64,000 nt of DNA, taken from NCBI RefSeq assembly GCF_027158465.1, contig NZ_JAMKYL010000007.1, forward strand, positions 1 through 64,000, given 5' to 3'. Under the pieces are notes generated by a model that was given only the letters and a program-made list of their open reading frames with translations, was not told the origin of the DNA and made no database searches. Source of the DNA: Oxalobacter paeniformigenes (lineage in GTDB: Bacteria > Pseudomonadota > Gammaproteobacteria > Burkholderiales > Burkholderiaceae_D). This document shows, one piece after another, positions 17,555 to 26,141 of the stretch (position 1 is its first letter; each line of letters begins with the position of its first letter). The translations under genes and the position numbers were made by a program.

Positions 17555-17568
17555 CCTGGAGGTGCTTC

Positions 17569-19317
17569 ATGGCAAAAATGACTGCAGCCGAAGCGGCTGT
17601 CTATGTATTGGAAAAAGAAGGTGTTACCCAGTTGTTCGGTATCCCGGGTGCCGGCATCAATCCTGTTTATGCGGCACTGAAAAAGCATGGCACCATGAAA
17701 CATATTCTGGCGCGTCATGGCGAAGGTATCGCCCACATGGCTGAAGGCTATACCCGCGCCAAGCAGGGCAATATCGGGGTGGGTATCTGCACCTCGGGTC
17801 CTGCCGCCACCGACATGATTACCGGGCTTTATTCCGCCATTGCCGATTCCACTCCGATTCTGGCGATTACGGGACAGGCTCCGCGTGCCAAGCTCTTCAA
17901 GGAAGATTTTCAGGCTGTCGATATCGAAAAGATCGCTGCTCCGGTAACCAAAATGGCTGTGACGGTTCGTGAACCGGCACTGGTGCCCTGGACGTTGCAG
18001 AAAGCTTTTTATCTGATGCGTACCGGTCGTCAGGGGCCTTGTCTGATCGATTTGCCACTGGACGTGCAGATGGGCGAGATTGAATTCGATCCGGATACCT
18101 ATGCTCCACTGGAAGTCACCAAGCCACGTGCGACCCGTGCACAGATCGAAAAGGCATTGGGTATGCTCAACGATGCCGAAAAACCGCTGATTATCGCGGG
18201 TGGCGGTGTCATTCTGGCCGATGCTTCCCCGTTGCTGGTCGAACTCGCAGAAATTCTTGGCGTACCGGTCGTCCCGACGCTGATGGGCTGGGGTTCCATT
18301 CCGGATGAACATGATCTGAATGCCGGTATGGTCGGTATCCAGACACATCACCGTTACGGCAATGCGTCTTTCCTCGCTTCGGATTTCATCATGGGTATCG
18401 GCAACCGCTGGGCCAACCGTCACACGGGAGGACTGGAAACCTATACGCGTGGCCGCAAATTCGTTCATATCGATATTGAACCGACACAGCTGGGCAAGGT
18501 GTTTGCACCGGATTACGGTATCGTTTCCGATGCGAAGGCAGCGCTGGAACAGTTGGTCGAACTGGCCAAGGAATGGAAGGCAGCGGGCAAGCTCAAGGAT
18601 CGTTCCGCATGGGCTGCGGAATGTCTCAAGCGCAAACGCACCATGCTGCGTCGTACAGACTACGATGATGTCCCGATGAAGCCGCAGCGTGTCTATCAGG
18701 AAATGAACAATTTCTTTGGCAAGGATGTTCACTATGTGACCGCGATCGGTCTGTCCCAGATCGGTGCTGCACAGCATCTGAAAGTCCAGCAGCCACGTGG
18801 ATGGATCAACTGTGGACAGGCAGGTCCGCTGGGCTGGACGATTCCGGCTGCACTTGGCGTTCGTGCCGCATTGCCGGATGCCGATATCGTTGCCCTGTCC
18901 GGTGACTTCGATTTCCAGTTCATGATCGAGGAACTGGCGGTCGGCGCACACTTCAAGCTGCCGTATATCCACATCGTGGTCAACAATTCGTATCTGGGGC
19001 TGATCCGTCAGGGTCAGCTGGGATTCAACAATCTGGATTACTGTGTCCAGCTGTCTTTCGACAATATCAATTCGCCTGAAGTCGAAGGTTATGGTATCGA
19101 CTTCGTCAAGGTGGCAGAGGGTCTCGGCTGCAAAGCCATTCGTGTTCACAAGCCGGATGAATTGATCCCTGCCTTCAAGAAAGCACGTGAATTGATGAAG
19201 GAATTCCAGGTACCGGTTGTTGTCGAAGCAATTCTGGAAAGAGTCACCAACATTCCGATGGGCGGAAACCTTGACCAGATCAATGAATTTGGCGGTGCCC
19301 TTGACGTTAACGAATAA
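17569..19317 (+). CDS. gcl: Glyoxylate carboligase (tartronate-semialdehyde synthase)
   Basis: This ThDP enzyme joins two glyoxylate molecules to tartronate semialdehyde and CO2, the entry of oxalate-derived carbon into the glycerate pathway. The 582 residues cover the Pyr domain (QLFGIPGAGINPVYAAL), the middle domain and the PP domain (SGDFDFQFMIEELAVGAHF with NNSYLGLIRQGQL). Most ThDP enzymes have a catalytic Glu near residue 51 and E. coli Gcl has Val51; here the codon is GGC, Gly51 (ARHGEGIAHMAEGYTRA). It heads the run gcl-hyi-garR-glycerate kinase-pyk and is divergent from a LysR gene. GGAGG stands 8 bases before the ATG. Confidence 0.96.
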   Translation: MAKMTAAEAAVYVLEKEGVTQLFGIPGAGINPVYAALKKHGTMKHILARHGEGIAHMAEGYTRAKQGNIGVGICTSGPAATDMITGLYSAIADSTPILAITGQAPRAKLFKEDFQAVDIEKIAAPVTKMAVTVREPALVPWTLQKAFYLMRTGRQGPCLIDLPLDVQMGEIEFDPDTYAPLEVTKPRATRAQIEKALGMLNDAEKPLIIAGGGVILADASPLLVELAEILGVPVVPTLMGWGSIPDEHDLNAGMVGIQTHHRYGNASFLASDFIMGIGNRWANRHTGGLETYTRGRKFVHIDIEPTQLGKVFAPDYGIVSDAKAALEQLVELAKEWKAAGKLKDRSAWAAECLKRKRTMLRRTDYDDVPMKPQRVYQEMNNFFGKDVHYVTAIGLSQIGAAQHLKVQQPRGWINCGQAGPLGWTIPAALGVRAALPDADIVALSGDFDFQFMIEELAVGAHFKLPYIHIVVNNSYLGLIRQGQLGFNNLDYCVQLSFDNINSPEVEGYGIDFVKVAEGLGCKAIRVHKPDELIPAFKKARELMKEFQVPVVVEAILERVTNIPMGGNLDQINEFGGALDVNE

Positions 19318-19334
19318 AAAAGAGGAGATGAACG

Positions 19335-20117
19335 ATGCCAAAAATGGCTGCCAATCTGTCCATGCTGTTTAATGAAGTTCCCTTCATGGACCGTTTTGAT
19401 GCTGCTGCCAAAGCAGGTTTCAAAGGAGTCGAATTCCTTTTCCCATATGCATACAATCTGGATGAACTGCAGGAAAAACTGCAGAAAAACAATCTGGAAC
19501 TGGTACTGCACAATTTGCCGGCCGGCAACTGGGAAGCAGGTGACCGTGGTATCGCCTGCCATCCGGATCGTGTAGGCGAATTCCAGGATGGCGTCGGTAT
19601 CGCTATCAATGCGGCCAAGAAACTGGGCGTCAAACAGGTGAACTGTCTTTCCGGTCCGGTATTGCCGGGTGTTTCCGAAGACAAGTTGCGCGCTACGTTT
19701 GTCGACAACCTGAAATTCGCTGCAGCCAAACTGAAAGCGGAAGGTATTCGTCTGGTTACCGAACCGGTCAATACGATCGATATGAAAAACGCCTATCTGA
19801 ATCGCACGCAGCAGGCTGTGGATATCATTCGTGACGTCGGTTCCGACAACCTGTTCATCCAGTACGACATTTACCACATGCAGCGTATGGAAGGTGAACT
19901 GGCCAACACGATCCAGGCCAATTTGCCGCTGATCAAGCACATGCAGCTTGCTGACAATCCGAAGCGCAATGAACCGGGTACGGGTGAAATCAATTACCAC
20001 TTCCTGTTCAAGTTCATCGACGATATCGGCTATGACGGCTGGATCGGTTGCGAATACCGTCCGAAGACCACGACGGTTGAAGGCCTGGGCTGGCTCAAGG
20101 AATACAACGTCAAATAA
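19335..20117 (+). CDS. hyi: Hydroxypyruvate isomerase
   Basis: It interconverts hydroxypyruvate and tartronate semialdehyde. The 260-residue TIM barrel matches the usual length of about 258. Recognised blocks are PKMAANLSMLFNEVPFMDRF, AGFKGVEFLFPY, VLHNLPAGNWEAGDRGIACHP, VTEPVNTIDMKNAYLNRT, QYDIYHMQRMEGEL and GTGEINYHFLF, with the metal-binding Glu and Asp residues in the last blocks. It starts 17 bases after gcl with an AGAGGAGATG ribosome site. This is the standard gcl-hyi-glxR order of proteobacterial glyoxylate operons. Confidence 0.95.
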   Translation: MPKMAANLSMLFNEVPFMDRFDAAAKAGFKGVEFLFPYAYNLDELQEKLQKNNLELVLHNLPAGNWEAGDRGIACHPDRVGEFQDGVGIAINAAKKLGVKQVNCLSGPVLPGVSEDKLRATFVDNLKFAAAKLKAEGIRLVTEPVNTIDMKNAYLNRTQQAVDIIRDVGSDNLFIQYDIYHMQRMEGELANTIQANLPLIKHMQLADNPKRNEPGTGEINYHFLFKFIDDIGYDGWIGCEYRPKTTTVEGLGWLKEYNVK

Positions 20118-20153
20118 TTGGATATAGCAAAACGAGATAACTGGAGATAAACA

Positions 20154-21044
20154 ATGGCAAATATTGGTTTTATTGGTTTGGGTATCATGGGTGTGCCGAT
20201 GGCCACCAACCTGCAGCAAAAGGGTGGACACAAGCTGTTCGTCAATGACAAAAAGACACCACCGGCAGCATTGCTCGACGGTGGTGCAAAGGCTTGCGCC
20301 AATGGTGCCGAAGTTGCCAAGCAGTCCGATATCATCTTCATCATGGTTCCGGATACGCCGGACGTCGAAGCAGTCCTGTTCGGCGAAAACGGTGTGGCAC
20401 AGGGTCTGAGCGCAGGCAAGATCGTTGTCGACATGAGCTCGATCTCCCCGATCGCCACCAAGGAATTTGCCAAGAAGATCAACGATCTCGGCTGCGAATA
20501 TCTGGACGCACCGGTTTCCGGCGGTGAAGTCGGCGCCAAGGCAGGTTCCCTGACCATCATGGTTGGTGGCAAGGAAGAAACCTTCAACAAGGTCAAACCG
20601 ATGTTCGAACTGATGGGCCAGAACATCACGCTGGTCGGCGGCAACGGTGACGGTCAGACCACCAAGGTAGCCAACCAGATTATCGTCGCACTGAACATTC
20701 AGGCGGTTGCCGAAGCATTGCTGTTCGCTTCCAAGGCAGGTGCCGATCCGGCCAAGGTCCGTCAGGCGCTGATGGGCGGTTTCGCTTCTTCCCGTATTCT
20801 GGAAGTTCATGGCGAACGCATGATCAAACGTACTTTCAATCCTGGCTTCAGAATCAATCTGCATCAGAAAGATCTGAATCTGGCTCTGCAAGGCGCCAAA
20901 TCGCTGGGTATCTCCCTGCCGAATACCGCAACCGCTCAGGAACTGATGAATGCCTGTGCTGCAAACGGTTTGTCCGGCATGGATCATTCCGCTCTGTGCC
21001 GTGCAGTGGAAATCATGTCTGCTCACGAAATTGCCAAGGCTTGA
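20154..21044 (+). CDS. garR: 2-hydroxy-3-oxopropionate (tartronate semialdehyde) reductase
   Basis: It reduces tartronate semialdehyde to D-glycerate with NAD(P)H. The 296 residues are the usual length for the beta-hydroxyacid dehydrogenase family. The Rossmann motif is GFIGLGIMGVPMATNL (residues 4-19), the substrate motif DAPVSGGEVGAKAGSL, and the catalytic lysine Lys171 lies in GDGQTTKVANQ. It is the third gene of the glyoxylate operon, 36 bases after hyi. The symbol glxR would be equally suitable. Confidence 0.94.
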   Translation: MANIGFIGLGIMGVPMATNLQQKGGHKLFVNDKKTPPAALLDGGAKACANGAEVAKQSDIIFIMVPDTPDVEAVLFGENGVAQGLSAGKIVVDMSSISPIATKEFAKKINDLGCEYLDAPVSGGEVGAKAGSLTIMVGGKEETFNKVKPMFELMGQNITLVGGNGDGQTTKVANQIIVALNIQAVAEALLFASKAGADPAKVRQALMGGFASSRILEVHGERMIKRTFNPGFRINLHQKDLNLALQGAKSLGISLPNTATAQELMNACAANGLSGMDHSALCRAVEIMSAHEIAKA

Positions 21045-21067
21045 GACCGGCATTCCGGTAATTTTAT

Positions 21068-21184
21068 CCGGTGAAAGCATTACGCTTTCACCGGGTTCAT
21101 GTGACTTGAAACCATCAAAGAGGATACGGAGTGAATTCGCTGTAATGCGAATTTATCGAGCTTGTCCGATTTGATGGTTTTTTT
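21068..21184 (+). promoter_or_regulatory. Structured RNA segment with a terminator-like end between garR and the glycerate kinase gene
   Basis: First hairpin: 11-base perfect arms CCGGTGAAAGC (21068-21078) and GCTTTCACCGG (21084-21094), not followed by T. Then AAACCATCAAA (21109-21119) pairs with TTTGATGGTTT (21170-21180), enclosing a 7-base hairpin AATTCGC/GCGAATT (21134-21153); the outer helix runs into seven T. The last arm ends 21 bases before the next start codon. This could be a plain operon terminator plus hairpin, or a leader attenuator for the kinase gene. I do not recognise a known riboswitch. Confidence 0.65.
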
Positions 21185-21201
21185 ATTCAGGATTGATTGT
21201 G

Positions 21202-22473
21202 ATGACGCCTATCGAAAATCCCAGACAGTTTTTGCTGGACCTGTATTCCAGCGCGATTTCCGCAGTCAGTGCTGCGAAGTGCCTGCCACAATTTTTGCCG
21301 AAACCCCAGCCGGGTGGCCGAACGATCGTGATCGGCGCAGGCAAGGGGGCTGCCGCCATGGCCAAGGCAGTGGAAGATCACTGGCATGGCGATCTTTCCG
21401 GACTGGTCGTGACGCGCTATGAGCATGGTCTTGAATGCAAGCATATCGAAGTGGTCGAGGCTTCGCATCCGGTACCGGATGCCGCAGGCCGTGATGCGGC
21501 ACGACGTATGCTGGAAATGGTTCAGGGGCTGACGGAAAAGGATTTGGTGCTTTGTCTGATTTCGGGCGGCGGTTCGGCATTGCTGGCGCTGCCAGCCAAA
21601 AACATCAGTCTTGAAGAAAAACAGCAAATCAATCGCCAGCTGTTGCGAAGCGGGGCCAGCATTTCGGAAATGAATTGCGTCCGGAAGCATTTGTCGGATA
21701 TCAAAGGGGGGCGACTGGCGCTGGCTTGTGCACCTGCCAAGGTTGTGACGCTGATGATTTCCGACATTCCGGGGGATGATCCGGGCATTATCGCCAGTGG
21801 CCCGACTTTGCCTGATCCGACGACATGTGAAGATGCACTGGCGATTCTGGAGAAATACCAGATCGATGTTCCTGCGAATGTGCGCGAGCATCTCGCCTCA
21901 GGCGAGGGGGAAACACCCAAACCGGGCGATGTCCGTTTTGCACGTAACGAGAGCCATATTATCGCGACAGCACAGGATGCACTGGAAGCTGCTGCGACTG
22001 TGGCGCGTGAAAACGGTGTGACGCCTTATATTCTGTCGGATTGTATCGAAGGTGAAGCACGTGATATTGCGCTGATGCATGCTGCGATGGCCAGACAGGT
22101 CGTCGAGCGCGACCAGCCGTTTGCCAAACCGTGCGTCATCATATCGGGCGGTGAAACGACGGTGACGGTGCGTGGAAATGGACGTGGTGGCAGAAATGCG
22201 GAATTTCTGTTGGGTTTTGCCATTGCCATGGACGGGTTGCCGGGTGTGTATGCCATTGCTTGCGATACGGACGGTATCGACGGGTCAGAAGACAATGCCG
22301 GCGCGGTTTATCTGCCGGATTCGATCGCACGCGCTACAAACAAGGGAATACGTGCTCGCAAGATGCTGGAGAACAACGATGGATACGGTTTTTTCAGCGC
22401 ACTGGATGACCTTGTCGTGACAGGGCCGTCAAGAACGAATGTCAATGATTTTCGCGCCATACTGATTGTTTGA
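21202..22473 (+). CDS. Glycerate 2-kinase, MOFRL family
   Basis: It phosphorylates D-glycerate to 2-phosphoglycerate, the step after GarR. The 423-residue protein has the DUF4147 N-terminal domain (IVIGAGKGAAAMAKAVE, VVEASHPVPDAAGRDAA, LVLCLISGGGSALLALPA) and a C-terminal MOFRL domain (VIISGGETTVTVRGNGRGGRNAEFLL, and IACDTDGIDGSEDNAGA). Relatives are named ttuD or gckA, and some were called hydroxypyruvate reductase in older records. Because this class makes 2-phosphoglycerate, enolase and the following pyruvate kinase complete the path to pyruvate. Start 21202 is chosen for ATG at normal spacing from AGGATTG. Confidence 0.92.
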   Translation: MTPIENPRQFLLDLYSSAISAVSAAKCLPQFLPKPQPGGRTIVIGAGKGAAAMAKAVEDHWHGDLSGLVVTRYEHGLECKHIEVVEASHPVPDAAGRDAARRMLEMVQGLTEKDLVLCLISGGGSALLALPAKNISLEEKQQINRQLLRSGASISEMNCVRKHLSDIKGGRLALACAPAKVVTLMISDIPGDDPGIIASGPTLPDPTTCEDALAILEKYQIDVPANVREHLASGEGETPKPGDVRFARNESHIIATAQDALEAAATVARENGVTPYILSDCIEGEARDIALMHAAMARQVVERDQPFAKPCVIISGGETTVTVRGNGRGGRNAEFLLGFAIAMDGLPGVYAIACDTDGIDGSEDNAGAVYLPDSIARATNKGIRARKMLENNDGYGFFSALDDLVVTGPSRTNVNDFRAILIV

Positions 22474-22490
22474 GAAAGGCAAGGAAAAAT

Positions 22491-23915
22491 ATGCGACGTC
22501 AACGTAAAGCAAAGATCGTAGCGACACTGGGGCCAGCCAGTTCGACAAAGGAAATGATTCTGGCTTTGTTCGAGGCGGGTGTCGATGTGTTCCGGTTCAA
22601 TTTCAGCCACGGTACCCAGGATGATCACCGTGCACGGCACGAAGCGGTTCGTGAAGTGGAACGTCTGGTCGGGCGGCCGATTGCGATTCTGGCAGATCTT
22701 CAGGGGCCCAAGTTGCGTATCGGCAAGTTCGCCAATGGCAAGGTACAGTTGAAAACCGGTGCAGAATTTGTGTTTGATCGCGATACGGCTGAAGGCAATG
22801 AAAGTCGAGTCAATTTGCCGCATCCGGAATTGTTCGGCGTGATGGAAGAAGGACATTCCATATCACTGGACGATGGCAAGCTCAGAATGAAAGTCATCAG
22901 GAGCACGAAGGATGAAATACGCACGAGGATCGTGACAGGAGGCCCCCTGTCTGACCGGAAAGGGGTCAATGTTCCCGATGTTGTTTTGCCGATACCTATT
23001 CTGACGGAAAAGGACCGGCGCGATCTGGAATTTGCGCTGTCGCTGGGTGTCGACTGGGTTGCTTTGTCGTTCGTGCAGCGTCCGGAGGATCTGGTCGAAG
23101 CACGTCGCCTGATTGCCGGCAGAGCCGGATTGATGACGAAACTGGAAAAACCGGCTGCGCTGGACCATCTGGACGAAATCGTGAAGGCTTCCGATTCTGT
23201 TATGGTCGCTCGCGGCGATCTGGGTGTCGAATTGCCGCCTGAAAAAGTGCCCGGGGCGCAGAAAAGGATATTGCGTGCCTGCCGCTTGTACGGAAAACCG
23301 AGTATCGTTGCGACCCAGATGCTGGAATCCATGATCGTGTCTCCAACGCCGACACGTGCGGAAGCATCCGATGTGGCCAGTGCGGTTTACGATGGGGCCG
23401 ATGCCGTCATGCTGTCGGCAGAATCGGCCAGTGGCGCATATCCGGTTCAGGCTGTATCCATTATGGATCGGATTATCGGTGAAGTCGAAAGCGATCCGTT
23501 TTATCCGAAAATGATCAATGTACAGCATGAAATTGCTGTTCCGTCGAAAAGCGATGCAATATGCTCGGCATTGAAAACGGTTTCGCAAATGGTTGGTGCA
23601 GTGGTCAATGTGACCTATACCGATTCGGGCAATACCAGTTTGCGTGCAGCACGCGAAAGGCCAGTGGCGCCGATTCTGAGTATTACGCCGCACCTTTCGA
23701 CAGCCAGACGGCTGGCACTGGCATGGGGTGTGCATTCCACGGTGATCGATCATGATGTCAAGGATGTCGATGAAATGGTCGATGCGGCATGCAGAACAGC
23801 CTATTCGGAAGGATTCGCACAGGAGGGCGACCAGCTTGCTATCGTTGCCGGGATGCCGTTCGGGCAGCCTGGTACAACCAATCTGTTGCGGGTAGCCGAA
23901 ATCGGCAAGCAATAA
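22491..23915 (+). CDS. pyk: Pyruvate kinase
   Basis: It makes ATP and pyruvate from phosphoenolpyruvate. The 474 residues begin RRQRKAKIVATLGPAS; FRFNFSHG, the catalytic-lysine block MTKLEKPAALDHLDEI, the signature VMVARGDLGVELPPEKVP and VATQMLESMI are all present, with an allosteric C-terminal domain. It starts 17 bases after the glycerate kinase stop, with AAGGCAAGGA as ribosome site, so the two are clearly one transcript. This order supports a glycerate-to-pyruvate role, not only glycolysis. Confidence 0.97.
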   Translation: MRRQRKAKIVATLGPASSTKEMILALFEAGVDVFRFNFSHGTQDDHRARHEAVREVERLVGRPIAILADLQGPKLRIGKFANGKVQLKTGAEFVFDRDTAEGNESRVNLPHPELFGVMEEGHSISLDDGKLRMKVIRSTKDEIRTRIVTGGPLSDRKGVNVPDVVLPIPILTEKDRRDLEFALSLGVDWVALSFVQRPEDLVEARRLIAGRAGLMTKLEKPAALDHLDEIVKASDSVMVARGDLGVELPPEKVPGAQKRILRACRLYGKPSIVATQMLESMIVSPTPTRAEASDVASAVYDGADAVMLSAESASGAYPVQAVSIMDRIIGEVESDPFYPKMINVQHEIAVPSKSDAICSALKTVSQMVGAVVNVTYTDSGNTSLRAARERPVAPILSITPHLSTARRLALAWGVHSTVIDHDVKDVDEMVDAACRTAYSEGFAQEGDQLAIVAGMPFGQPGTTNLLRVAEIGKQ

Positions 23916-23932
23916 GCGGGTTGCAGAGATCG

Positions 23933-23959
23933 AACAGGGCCTTGGGGCCCTGTTTTTTT
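23933..23959 (+). terminator. Rho-independent terminator after pyk
   Basis: Arms AACAGGGCC and GGCCCTGTT with a 4-nt loop, then a T run. Confidence 0.92.
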
Positions 23960-24012
23960 ATGTGTATCGTATGGATCGATATTTTCATAAAAGGCTGAAC
24001 AGGAGAACAGAT

Positions 24013-24414
24013 ATGAGTGAAGAAAACAGGCATCTGGAAGAAGGTATGTCGGAAACTATGGTTGTGACGGTTTCTGAGAAGCAGACAGCGCGTTATCTCG
24101 GTAGCGGGAAAAGCGACATACTGGCGACACCTGCGCTGGTCGCACTGATGGAAGCGGTTTCACAGCGTATCGTGGAACGGGGAGTACCGGCCGATTGCGA
24201 GTCTATCGGAACGGCTATTGAGTTGCAGCATGATGCCATGACACCGATCGGATCCGAAGTGGAAGTGTGTGCGGTTTTGCGACGGATAGAGGGCAAGGAG
24301 TTGTCTTTCGAGATCAGTGCGTCGGATGCGTCGGGAAGCATTGCGAAGGGGCATCATAAACGTGTTGTGACAAGAACCGCGATCCTGAAAAGACTGCTGC
24401 GAAAGAAGAAGTAA
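24013..24414 (+). CDS. FlK-like hot-dog thioesterase
   Basis: The 133-residue protein has the single hot-dog fold layout of the FlK (fluoroacetyl-CoA thioesterase) type. Conserved elements are TPALVALMEAVSQRIVE, with the likely catalytic Thr and Glu, and SIGTAIELQHDAMTPIGSEV, with the likely His. The tail is basic (AILKRLLRKKK). AGGAGA precedes the ATG; a longer frame opens at 23962 but has no better site. It lies between the glycerate-pathway operon and the OxlT-like gene, so an oxalyl- or glyoxylyl-type CoA ester is a conceivable substrate, but that is only a guess from context. Confidence 0.82.
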   Translation: MSEENRHLEEGMSETMVVTVSEKQTARYLGSGKSDILATPALVALMEAVSQRIVERGVPADCESIGTAIELQHDAMTPIGSEVEVCAVLRRIEGKELSFEISASDASGSIAKGHHKRVVTRTAILKRLLRKKK

Positions 24415-24512
24415 GGTAAAAATCCTCTTTTTTCATGCGGTTATCGTGCACTTTTCGTACCGTATGTAACCAGTATGGACGTTGTCACAAAGTGGAGATA
24501 AAAAATCTAATC

Positions 24513-24554
24513 TTGACCGAGGTCATGGTCAGCAAAAAATTGTTCTCGCACAAT
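24513..24554 (+). promoter_or_regulatory. FNR-like operator and -10 box upstream of the oxlT-like gene
   Basis: TTGACCGAGGTCAT (24513-24526) matches TTGA-N6-TCAA except for the last base. A -10-like CACAAT (24549-24554) starts 22 bp after it, the spacing expected of a class II FNR/CRP promoter. Similar sites stand before the frc-like gene, and the regulator gene lies between the two. A gap of about 140 bases separates the -10 from the start codon. Confidence 0.6.
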
Positions 24555-24696
24555 AGTCGGGCAATCAGGTAAAAAAGTTACGCACACAGTAATTTTTTTA
24601 CTGCTATTGGTAAGAAGTGCATAGTCAAAAAAAACAAGCGGGGGCTAACATCCGCAATGACCATGTTTGTAGTAATCATTAAAGGAGAGTAGATCT

Positions 24697-25989
24697 ATGG
24701 CTACACAAGAAAGGTACCCTAATCGGTGGGTGCAGCTAGTTCTGGGGATTGTCTGTATGGCGACGGTCGCGAACTGCCAGTATGGCTGGACGCTGTTCGT
24801 TGCTCCGATCGAGGACAAGTATCACTGGGCCCGTACGGCTATTCAGTTGTCGTTTACCATCTTCCTGTTCTTTGAAACCTGGCTGGTGCCTATCGAAGGT
24901 TGGGCAGTGGATAAATTCGGCCCGCGTCCGGTCATTATCTTCGGTGCCATTCTGGTGACAATCGGGTGGATTATCTGTTCGTATGCATCCAGCCTGGGTG
25001 TTCTGTACTTCGCGCAGATCCTGACGGGTGCTGGCGCCGGTGCTGTTTACGGTACCTGTTCCGGTAACTCGCTGAAATGGTTCCCGGACAAACGTGGTCT
25101 GGCTGCCGGTGCAACCGCTGCCGGTTTCGGTGGTGGCGCTGCTATCACGGTTATTCCGGTTGCGAACATGATCAATGCTTCCGGCTATGAGCAGGCATTC
25201 TTCGTCTTCGGTATTGTCCAGGGTATCATCATTACCGCTTGCGCACTGTTCATGCCTCGTGCAAAACTGCCGCCTGGAACCAAGGCTGTTCCTCGCGTCA
25301 TTTCTTCCAAGAAGAACTACAATCCTGCACAGATCGTCAGAGAACCTCTGTTCTGGCTCATCTACATCTGCTTCGTCGGTGTTGCTTCCGGCGGTATTAT
25401 GGCAACGGCATCCTTCGGCCCGGTTTCCCGCGACTATGGTCTCGACAAGATTCCGGTCACCTGCCTGGGTGTTACCCTGCCACTGTTGACGATGGCAATG
25501 TCTATCGACAATATCTGTAACGGTGCAACCCGTCCTATCATGGGTTACCTCTCCGACCGTTTCGGCCGTGAAAACCTGATGTTCGTAGTGTTCATGGGTG
25601 AAGCGCTGGCTTTGCTGGGTCTGGTCTTCTGGGGCCGTACTCCGATCGGCTTCATGTTCTTCGCTGCTATGACGTTCGCATGCTGGGGTGAAATCTTCTC
25701 GCTGTTCCCGTCCATGTGTGCCGACACGTTCGGTAGCGCGAATGCTGCAGGTAATGCCGGTACACTGTACACCGCAAAAGGTACTTCTTCCCTGATCGTT
25801 CCGCTGGCTGCCGGTCTGGCTAAAGGCGGTAACTGGAACCGTACCTTCATTCTGTCGGCATGCGTTGCAGCGACCTGCTCCTGCTTGGCGTTCTTCGTCC
25901 TGAAACCATGGCGCAGACGCTTCATCGAAAACAACAACAAGGAAATCGAAGCTCAGGAAGCAGCAGCTGCCGCTGCAGCCTCCAAGTAA
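24697..25989 (+). CDS. OxlT-family oxalate:formate antiporter (paralogue)
   Basis: A 430-residue, 12-segment major facilitator protein of the inner membrane. The OxlT group wording is clear: QYGWTLFVAPIEDKY, WAVDKFGPRP, GAGAGAVYGTCSGNSLKWFP with DKRGLAAG after it, and LFPSMCADTFGSANAAGNAG. Two charged residues that bind oxalate in O. formigenes OxlT, Arg272 and Lys355, are matched by Arg279 (NGATRPIMG) and Lys361 (TAKGTSS). The rest differs widely from the OxlT sequence as I recall it, so this is a paralogue and may carry another dicarboxylate. The Ala-rich C-terminus is odd. AAAGGAGAG is the ribosome site. It converges with the FNR-like regulator gene. Confidence 0.88.
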   Translation: MATQERYPNRWVQLVLGIVCMATVANCQYGWTLFVAPIEDKYHWARTAIQLSFTIFLFFETWLVPIEGWAVDKFGPRPVIIFGAILVTIGWIICSYASSLGVLYFAQILTGAGAGAVYGTCSGNSLKWFPDKRGLAAGATAAGFGGGAAITVIPVANMINASGYEQAFFVFGIVQGIIITACALFMPRAKLPPGTKAVPRVISSKKNYNPAQIVREPLFWLIYICFVGVASGGIMATASFGPVSRDYGLDKIPVTCLGVTLPLLTMAMSIDNICNGATRPIMGYLSDRFGRENLMFVVFMGEALALLGLVFWGRTPIGFMFFAAMTFACWGEIFSLFPSMCADTFGSANAAGNAGTLYTAKGTSSLIVPLAAGLAKGGNWNRTFILSACVAATCSCLAFFVLKPWRRRFIENNNKEIEAQEAAAAAAASK

Positions 25990-26050
25990 TTCGGAACGAA
26001 ACCGGGGCGAATGCTCCGGTTTCTCCGGAAGCTGGAATTTCCGCAAAACA

Positions 26051-26088
26051 AAAAAGGCAACATCACAAGATGTTGCCTTTTTCTTTTC
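26051..26088. terminator. Bidirectional terminator between convergent genes
   Basis: Fourteen-base perfect arms AAAAAGGCAACATC and GATGTTGCCTTTTT with a 4-nt loop carry T runs on both strands, serving the oxlT-like gene and the regulator gene. Confidence 0.92.
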
Positions 26089-26141
26089 TGTGAATCGCAG
26101 GCTGTCAGAGAAAGATCATGCTGACGGCAGAATGAAAACGT

